In this document: piece after piece, positions 55,035 to 61,678 of the stretch | How positions within the stretch are numbered: the first letter of the stretch is position 1 | Layout: every line of letters starts with the position of its first letter | From: Flavobacteriales bacterium | GTDB taxonomy: Bacteria > Bacteroidota > Bacteroidia > Flavobacteriales_F > PHOS-HE28 | Length of the DNA stretch: 64,000 nucleotides | Assembly (NCBI GenBank): GCA_019638085.1 | Contig: JAHBUL010000011.1 | Location: forward strand, 62,001 to 126,000 | Reading direction: 5' to 3' | The notes under the pieces: model-generated | Told to the model about the DNA's origin: nothing | The model's database searches: none | Seen by the model: the letters and a program-made list of their open reading frames with translations, nothing else | Position numbers and translations under genes: made by a program

Positions 55035-57196
55035 TGCTGGCGCGCTACCTCTTCCTCCTGCTCCTGCTGTCGGCCTTCCCGGCGGCGTCCCAAGTGCTGT
55101 ACATGGTGGAGCCGTTGGATATCCGCCCTGCCGGCGAGGACTATGCGCCCACCTTGGTGGACAGCAACCTGGTGATCACCTCCATACGCCAGCGGGCACA
55201 GGCCATCGCCTACACCGCTGCCGGTTCGGACCTGCCCTTGGCAGACATTTACCTGGTCCCGTTGCGCAGCGGGAAACCCGGAACACCGCGCCTGATGGAC
55301 GGAACGCTGTGCACCCCGTTCAACGATGGGCCGGCGGCCTTCACGGCCAGTGGCGATACCATCTGCTTCACCCGGAACCTTCCGGTGGGCCGCCGTTCCT
55401 CCGATCATTTGGGGCTCTTCTTCGCCGTGAAGCAGGAAAAGGAATGGTCCGAGGTCACTGCATTCGAGCACAACGGTACAGGCTTCTCCACCATGGCCCC
55501 CGCCTTCAGCCGGGATGGCCGTTCGCTCTACTTCGCATCCGACCGCCCCGGAGGCCATGGCGGCATGGACCTGTATGAAAGCCGAAGAGGACCCGATGGC
55601 TGGTCCGCCCCGAAGAATTTGGGGCCGGAGGTGAACAGCACAGCCAACGAGGCTTTCCCCTCCATCGGCGGGAACGGCGAGCTCTTCTTCTCTTCGGACC
55701 GGGCCGGAGGCATGGGGCAGTTGGACATCTACACGTCCCATTTCGAATACGGTGAATACGCGGTACCGGTGGCGCTTCCTGCACCCGTGAACTCCGCAGG
55801 GAATGACCTCGGCTACACCACCTATGCCGACGGCGAGTCCGGCTTCTTCAGTTCCAACCGCGACGGTCGCGACCGCATCCACCGGTTTGCGCGCAAGCCG
55901 CAGCCCTTCCACGATTGCGTGCCGCAGGAAACGAACAGTTACTGCTTCCATTTCGAGGATGTGGGATCCACCGGGACCGATTCACTACCGCTACGCTACG
56001 AATGGGACTTCGGCGATGGGAACACCGCGCGCGGTCTGTCCACCAACCATTGCTACGGCGACAATGGCATCTATACCGTGAAGCTGAACCTGATCGACAC
56101 GCTCAGCCAGAGCGTCTACTTCAACCAAGTGAGCTACGAGCTGGAGGTGCTGGACGAGGAACAGGCCCACATCCATTCGCCTGATAGCATCGGAACGGGT
56201 ACATCGGTGGTATTCGATACGCAGCATACCAACCTTCCCGGCTTCGAACCCGTGGAGACACATTGGGACCTGGGCGACGGGACATTCACAACGGGCGAGC
56301 AGGTGGCCCATGTTTTCGCGCAAGCGGGCAGCTATACCGTACGGCTCGACCTGATCGGCGGACCCGATGGGAAGGGCGGATATGTGAACCACTGCGTCAC
56401 CCGCACGGTACATGTGATCGATGGGCTGATCGCGACACCTGGATACATCAATGCATCCGCCGGCGGCAATGGTGGCGGGCGCGCATTCACCTACAGCGAA
56501 CTGCCGTTCGACAATGCCCACCTCGGAGCGCAGGGTGCGCAGGACGTCACCTACACCGTGCAACTGCTGGCCTCCAAGGATCGCTTGGGGCTGAACGACG
56601 CGCGCTTCATTCCGGTGCGCCCGTACTACTCCATCACCGAACGCTTCCTGCCCTCGGTGCGCGAATACACCTACTCCATCGGCACGGGTACCACACCGCT
56701 GTCCGTGTACAATGCGTATCAACTGGCGCGCCGTTCCGGCTTTACGGAAAGCGTGGTGAAGGGCTTGGAAGTGGAAAAGGACCTGGAACTCATACAGGCG
56801 GAAAGCTTGCCGGTGGAAGCCTTGAACAAAGGGTTCCTGAAGTTCTCCACCGTCCGGTTCCGCACCGGCGAGAGCAATTTCGACCCCAGCTTCAACGCCA
56901 CGCTGGACCGCGTGTTGGCCATCCTGCAGAAGTACACGGAGGTGGAACTGGTTATAGAGGCCCATACGGACGCCATTGGTGAGGACATGGCCAATTTGGC
57001 CCTTTCGCAGGCCCGCGCACAGAAGATCACGGACTACTTCATCACACACGGGATCACCACGGACCGCTTGGTGCCCATCGGCTATGGCGAGGAACACCCC
57101 GTGGCGGACAACAACACCGAAGCCGGACGTGCGCGGAACCGCCGGGTGGAATTCCACATTTCCGTACGCGATCACTCAACCCCTCCCACACCATGA
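55034..57196 (+). CDS. OmpA-family envelope protein with PD40 propeller and PKD domains
   Basis: A 720-residue secreted protein. The signal peptide ends near FPAASQ. Residues 100-280 have WD40/PD40-like repeats (FSRDGRSLYFASDRPGGHGG, LFFSSDRAGGMGQLDIY). Two PKD domains follow (YEWDFGDGNT at about 318, THWDLGDGTF at about 408). The C-terminus is an OmpA-type peptidoglycan-binding domain (LVIEAHTDAIGEDMANLALS, GRARNRRVEFHI). This resembles the T9SS protein PorE, but I see no TPR. Its likely role is to anchor the outer-membrane complex to peptidoglycan. It overlaps its neighbours by 1 and 4 bases. Confidence 0.88.
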   Translation: MLARYLFLLLLLSAFPAASQVLYMVEPLDIRPAGEDYAPTLVDSNLVITSIRQRAQAIAYTAAGSDLPLADIYLVPLRSGKPGTPRLMDGTLCTPFNDGPAAFTASGDTICFTRNLPVGRRSSDHLGLFFAVKQEKEWSEVTAFEHNGTGFSTMAPAFSRDGRSLYFASDRPGGHGGMDLYESRRGPDGWSAPKNLGPEVNSTANEAFPSIGGNGELFFSSDRAGGMGQLDIYTSHFEYGEYAVPVALPAPVNSAGNDLGYTTYADGESGFFSSNRDGRDRIHRFARKPQPFHDCVPQETNSYCFHFEDVGSTGTDSLPLRYEWDFGDGNTARGLSTNHCYGDNGIYTVKLNLIDTLSQSVYFNQVSYELEVLDEEQAHIHSPDSIGTGTSVVFDTQHTNLPGFEPVETHWDLGDGTFTTGEQVAHVFAQAGSYTVRLDLIGGPDGKGGYVNHCVTRTVHVIDGLIATPGYINASAGGNGGGRAFTYSELPFDNAHLGAQGAQDVTYTVQLLASKDRLGLNDARFIPVRPYYSITERFLPSVREYTYSIGTGTTPLSVYNAYQLARRSGFTESVVKGLEVEKDLELIQAESLPVEALNKGFLKFSTVRFRTGESNFDPSFNATLDRVLAILQKYTEVELVIEAHTDAIGEDMANLALSQARAQKITDYFITHGITTDRLVPIGYGEEHPVADNNTEAGRARNRRVEFHISVRDHSTPPTP

Positions 57197-58161
57197 TACG
57201 ACGCCTGATCCTCCTGGCCGTCATGGCACTTTCAGCCTGGCTATGCCGTGCACAGCCCGTACCGGCCAGTGATGAGAACATTCCTTGGCTGGTCACCTTC
57301 GGCGCCCGGAGCCAGACCTCCTGGGGTGACGATGACTTCTGCCAGACCTTCTTCTTCGTGGTGCCCAAGAGCACGGTCGTGCCGATCTACATCCGCGTGT
57401 TCGATCCCGATTGCTCGGGTGCCATTGATGAAGCCAAGGGCGAATTCAACACCGTCACCAATTTCTCCGTGTATGGCGGCAAGGGTTGCATCTCCGATCC
57501 GGACGCGCGCGAAACCGATCCCGTAGGCAACTACCGAAGCGGCAATCTGCTCGCCACGCGTGACTTCGGTGCGGACAGCCAGTACGACCAGAAGTGGTAC
57601 ACCTTCGGCCCCTTCGACCCGAACTCCGGGGAGGACATGCCCGAATACAGCGGCCGAGTCTTCAAAGTGATCGCCCAAGGGAAAAGCGGTGACGATGGCA
57701 ATTTGTACCGCTACTTCATGAGTTCCAGGCCGGATGCCAACGAAGCGATCGAGGGGGGGAATGCGTTCACCTTCGAATACAGCTTCCGGCTGCACGACGA
57801 TCCGAAAGAAGTGTCGCACATCTACCCTTATGTGGATGAGCGCGTGATCAGCGTAAAGCAGAGCAACTTCGATTGGGATGGCGATGGCTCGGTCCGTCTG
57901 GTCTCGGTAGCGAAGAAGGGTGATGCCGTGACCACCAGCGGGGACGACCAATGGGTGAGCAGCGTGCATCCGATCGTGAAACAGGAGCTGAACACCTCGT
58001 TGGACATCCGCTTCATCAAGCGGTCCGACGGGGCGGTGCGGAACAACAACGTGGTCTTCTACATCCGTAACCAATACGGTGCCTTGCTTCCCTTCTTCAC
58101 CGTGCCCATTGGTGGCGTGCCGCAATACAAACCCACCATCGCGGTCACCAAGATCAAATGA
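57193..58161 (+). CDS. Secreted protein of unknown function in the adhesin operon
   Basis: A 322-residue protein with a signal peptide (ends near LCRAQPVP). It is mostly beta-type sequence with acidic loops, including FDPDCSGAIDEAKGEF and SNFDWDGDGSVRLVSV, which may bind Ca2+. Two Cys occur in VFDPDCSG and GGKGCISDP. It has no sorting domain and no recognised family. It overlaps both neighbours by ATGA, so it is translated as part of the unit. Confidence 0.75.
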   Translation: MIRRLILLAVMALSAWLCRAQPVPASDENIPWLVTFGARSQTSWGDDDFCQTFFFVVPKSTVVPIYIRVFDPDCSGAIDEAKGEFNTVTNFSVYGGKGCISDPDARETDPVGNYRSGNLLATRDFGADSQYDQKWYTFGPFDPNSGEDMPEYSGRVFKVIAQGKSGDDGNLYRYFMSSRPDANEAIEGGNAFTFEYSFRLHDDPKEVSHIYPYVDERVISVKQSNFDWDGDGSVRLVSVAKKGDAVTTSGDDQWVSSVHPIVKQELNTSLDIRFIKRSDGAVRNNNVVFYIRNQYGALLPFFTVPIGGVPQYKPTIAVTKIK

Positions 58162-61100
58162 GGTCGCCCCTTCCTCGGATCATCCTTACGGCATGCACGG
58201 CGGCCCTTGTGGGGCTTGCGGTAGGCCAGACCTATAAACTGAAGTCCGTAGGGCCTGCGGAAGGCTTGACCAACCCTTTCGTACACGCATTGGCCCAGGA
58301 TGCCACGGGGCGCCTATGGATCGGCACGGGCGATGGTGCCGGCCGCTACGATGGGCAGCGCGTCACCATGTTCACCACGGCGGACAGCTTGGCGGAGAAC
58401 TTCGTATCCACCATTCATCCCGGGGCTGATGGCAAGATCTGGTTCGGCCATAGCGAAGGTGGGATCTCGATCTACGAGAACGGCGTATTCCGCAAGGTCC
58501 GAACGGAGGAACACAGCAACAGTAGCATCAATGCGATCGTGGATGATGGCCAAGGCGGCATCTGGGCGGTGGCGCAGAACAAAGGCATCCTGCACGTGGA
58601 TGCCCATGATGAATGCCGCGTAGTGGTCGCCAAGACCCACATCCAGTGGTACAGCCTGTTGGTCCTGAACGCCAACAGCTTGCTGGCCGGCACCAGCGAT
58701 GGCCTGCATCTGCTTCAACGTGAAAAGAGCGGTTCATTCTCCATCTCCCCCGTCCTGAGCGAGGTGACCACCGCTCCCGTACACAGCCTGCTCATGGAGC
58801 AGAACGGCGAGCGCATCCACGCCGGTACCGAAGGTGCGGGTGTAATGACCTTCGGGTTAAAGGACGGGCGGATAAGCAACGTGGCCCAGCTCGGCACCGC
58901 TGCGGGCCTGGGTGAACTGCGCATCCGCGACATGCAGATCGGAACCTATGGCCAGCTCATCCTGGGCACTTTCGGCAATGGCGCCTACGAGATCGAGCTG
59001 CAGGGTGACAGCATCACCGCACTGCTGCACTACAGCCAGGAGAACGGCTTGGGCACCGACAACGTGAGCGTGGTGCTGCCCGATAGCGAGAACAACCTGT
59101 GGTTCGGGCGCTTCGGCATGGGCTTGGCGAGGCTGCTGGACCGTGCCGTGGTGTACTACGCCGCGGACGGCGCTGCTGCACAGGATGTGCGGGCGATCAC
59201 CTTCAGCGGAAACGACATCTGGTTCTCCATTACCGGCAAGATCCTGCATGCCAACAGCAACGACATGCGCCACATGGACACCTTGGGCGTGGCGAACGGC
59301 CTGCCGGATACGGAGATCAGTGCGCTGGCCACCGATACAAGTGGGCGCATCCTGGCAGGCACCGCGAACAACGGCCTCTACAGGCAGGATGGCAACGGGC
59401 GATTCATGCCCGTGGCCATCGGGAACGACCTGATGAGCCGGAAGATCCACGCCATCGTGGTGAAAGGGGATGAGATCTGGGTGGGCACCAGCTATGGCGT
59501 GTACCTGCTCAGCCCGCGTGGCAACCGCCACCTCACCACCGCGAACGGGCTGCTGCATAACGAGGTGAATGCACTTTACCTGGAAGCGAACGGCCACATC
59601 TGGGCAGCGTGCAACAACGGTGGCGTCAGCGTGATCAGCGGCGACGATGTGAAGAGCTTCACGCTTACCGAGCAGGGCAATTCGGTCCACGTTACGGGCA
59701 TCACCCAGGATAGCTTGGGTACCCTATGGTTCAGCACGAACGGCAATGGGGTCCGCTACATCAAAGGAGGTGTGGTGCTGGGCGTGAGCAAAGCGGATGG
59801 TCTGCATTCCGACTACGTCCAAGCCATCGCCTCGGACGGACATGGAGGTATTTGGGCCGCCCATCGCGGGGGAGCCAGCCGCGTGGGTCGCGACGACCAT
59901 AAAGTAATGGCCTTCGCCGACCAGTTCGGGATCGAACCGGACCGGCGGATGAACGCCATTGCCAAAGGCCCGTACGGCCACATGTGGTTCGCTACGGACA
60001 AGGGGCTGTTGCGGTATACCTCCATGAAGGATGTACACAGCGTGCGTACCCCTACGGCCATTATCACGGGCGTGAAGGTCTCCGGACGGGACATGCCGCC
60101 CGACCGGTCCATCGACCTTCCGCCGGACATCTATCGCATTCAGTTCGACTTTCTCGGGATCAGCTTGGCCAACCCCGATGGGGTGCGCTACCGCTACAAG
60201 CTGGAAGGGTACGACCTGGATTGGACCGAGACCACCTTGGGCTCGGCCCACTACATGCGCATCAGCGAAGGGAACTACACGCTGCAGGTACAAGCGGCCA
60301 TGATCGGTGGTGATTTCACCGGCAACACGGCGCGGTTGGCGATCACCGTTCAAACGCCAGTGTGGAAGCGCCATTGGTTCATCGCGCTATGCGTCATCGC
60401 TTTGCTCGCTGCGATCTCCGGCTTCATCCGCTTGCGCGAGCGCAGGCAACGCAAGAACCGCGAACTCCTCAAGAAAAGCTTGAAGGAGCGGACCAAGGAG
60501 CTGCAGGCCAAGTCCGACGAACTCGAGGAGAAGAACAAGGACATCACCGACAGCATCACCTATGCACGCCGCATCCAGCAGGCCATCCTTCCGCAGGAGG
60601 ACATCCTCGCCGAGCACTTTCCCAACTCCTTCATCTTCTATCGCCCACGGGATATCGTGAGCGGCGACTTCTACTGGTTCCGCCGCTTCGGCACCAAGTT
60701 CATCCTGGCCTGTGCGGACTGTACCGGCCACGGCGTGCCCGGCGCGTTCATGAGCATGATCGGCAGCATGCTCCTGCGGGAAGTAAGTGCGGAAAAAGAG
60801 GTGAACTCACCCGATGTGCTGCTCACCAACCTGGACAATGAATTGCGCGCAGTGCTCCGGTATCAGGGAGAGAACCAATACAACCATGACGGCATGGACA
60901 TCAGCCTGTGCGAGATCGATATGGAGACAAGGCTGCTGCGGTCCTCCGCCGCCATGCACGACCTGTTGATCCTGCGCAATGGCAAGCTGCTACGCGAGCG
61001 CGGCACCCGGCGTTCCATCGGCGGGGTGATGGAGGAAGGTGTTGAGCAGCACTTCAACAGGTTCGAGATCCCGTTGGAACCGGGCGACCGGATCTTCCTC

Positions 61101-61298
61101 TTCACCGATGGCATGCCGGACCAATTCGGAGGCGCGAAGGGAAAGAAGTTGAAGATCTCCGGCCTCACCGAATGGATCGAGGAGACCGCACCCCTACCAA
61201 TGGATGAACAGGCCAGTTTGCTGCGTTTCCGCTTCGAGGAATGGATCGGCGAGCAGGCCCAAGTGGATGATGTGCTCCTGATCGGCATTGAAGTTTAG
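58158..61298 (+). CDS. Membrane-anchored sensor: two-component-type propeller, Y_Y_Y domain and SpoIIE/PP2C phosphatase
   Basis: A 1046-residue signalling protein. After the signal segment (ends near AVGQ), residues 30-620 form propeller repeats (HALAQDATGRLWIGT, NSVHVTGITQDSLGTLWFST). A Y_Y_Y domain follows at about 655-730 (FLGISLANPDGVRYRYKLEG). One membrane helix lies at about 737-752, then a coiled coil (SLKERTKELQAKSDELEEK) and a PP2C domain of the SpoIIE/RsbU type. Its metal-binding motifs are intact (VSGDFYW, CADCTGHGVPGAF, LFTDGMPDQFGG, QVDDVLLIGIEV). It should sense an outside signal and dephosphorylate a cytoplasmic protein. No histidine kinase domain is present. Confidence 0.9.
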   Translation: MRSPLPRIILTACTAALVGLAVGQTYKLKSVGPAEGLTNPFVHALAQDATGRLWIGTGDGAGRYDGQRVTMFTTADSLAENFVSTIHPGADGKIWFGHSEGGISIYENGVFRKVRTEEHSNSSINAIVDDGQGGIWAVAQNKGILHVDAHDECRVVVAKTHIQWYSLLVLNANSLLAGTSDGLHLLQREKSGSFSISPVLSEVTTAPVHSLLMEQNGERIHAGTEGAGVMTFGLKDGRISNVAQLGTAAGLGELRIRDMQIGTYGQLILGTFGNGAYEIELQGDSITALLHYSQENGLGTDNVSVVLPDSENNLWFGRFGMGLARLLDRAVVYYAADGAAAQDVRAITFSGNDIWFSITGKILHANSNDMRHMDTLGVANGLPDTEISALATDTSGRILAGTANNGLYRQDGNGRFMPVAIGNDLMSRKIHAIVVKGDEIWVGTSYGVYLLSPRGNRHLTTANGLLHNEVNALYLEANGHIWAACNNGGVSVISGDDVKSFTLTEQGNSVHVTGITQDSLGTLWFSTNGNGVRYIKGGVVLGVSKADGLHSDYVQAIASDGHGGIWAAHRGGASRVGRDDHKVMAFADQFGIEPDRRMNAIAKGPYGHMWFATDKGLLRYTSMKDVHSVRTPTAIITGVKVSGRDMPPDRSIDLPPDIYRIQFDFLGISLANPDGVRYRYKLEGYDLDWTETTLGSAHYMRISEGNYTLQVQAAMIGGDFTGNTARLAITVQTPVWKRHWFIALCVIALLAAISGFIRLRERRQRKNRELLKKSLKERTKELQAKSDELEEKNKDITDSITYARRIQQAILPQEDILAEHFPNSFIFYRPRDIVSGDFYWFRRFGTKFILACADCTGHGVPGAFMSMIGSMLLREVSAEKEVNSPDVLLTNLDNELRAVLRYQGENQYNHDGMDISLCEIDMETRLLRSSAAMHDLLILRNGKLLRERGTRRSIGGVMEEGVEQHFNRFEIPLEPGDRIFLFTDGMPDQFGGAKGKKLKISGLTEWIEETAPLPMDEQASLLRFRFEEWIGEQAQVDDVLLIGIEV

Positions 61299-61328
61299 GG
61301 TTCCTGCGGAAAGGGCTTTTGGGTGGAG

Positions 61329-61350
61329 CTGTGCGCCTGGCGGCGCACAG
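61329..61350. terminator. Hairpin after the phosphatase gene
   Basis: CTGTGCGCC pairs with GGCGCACAG around TGGC, 31 bases after the stop. No T-run, but the strong stem and its position suggest it ends the operon. Confidence 0.55.
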
Positions 61351-61366
61351 GACTTCTGAAAGGGGA

Positions 61367-61561
61367 ACCACGGATGTACACGGACCGATACGTATCGGGC
61401 CCACACGGATAAATGCCGTTCTGCGGCCAATTCCTATTGGATCGACTTACCCCGCTTTCAAGTTCGGTGGCTTGGACCAAGCGAAGTGGAAAGAATGGCT
61501 GCGACCCCTCCGTTTCTCTGACAAGCTCCGGTATCCGTGTGCATCCGTGTCCATCCGTGGT
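61367..61561. repeat. Paired ACCACGGATG inverted repeat
   Basis: ACCACGGATGTACACGGA pairs with TCCGTGTCCATCCGTGGT at 17 of 18 positions, with about 159 bases between the arms. This motif type is widely dispersed in bacterial genomes. Confidence 0.6.
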
Positions 61562-61654
61562 CCCATACATATCGGACCAGCAACTAAAGCTTGTCCGCCC
61601 GCAGGGCGACAAGCCCGCCCGGCAAGGGCCTTTCCACCATGTGACAACGCTTGG

Positions 61655-61662
61655 TTACTTTG
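61655..61662 (+). promoter_or_regulatory. -7 element candidate for the last gene
   Basis: TTACTTTG, one mismatch to TAnnTTTG, ends 16 bases before the ATG at 61679. Confidence 0.35.
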
Positions 61663-61678
61663 GGGCGTCTCATTACCG

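Larger units (their letters stand above)
61299..61678. other. Intergenic region with terminator and paired repeat
   Basis: This 380-base gap contains a 9-base hairpin at 61329-61350, a paired inverted repeat (61367-61561), a smaller imperfect hairpin at 61589-61614 (GCTTGTC.GCCC) and a promoter-like site at 61655. I see no gene. Confidence 0.65.

Noticed and set aside
55991-57175. Minus-strand frame of 394 codons opposite the OmpA-family gene
   Set aside because: The plus-strand gene has clear OmpA and PKD motifs; the antisense product has none.
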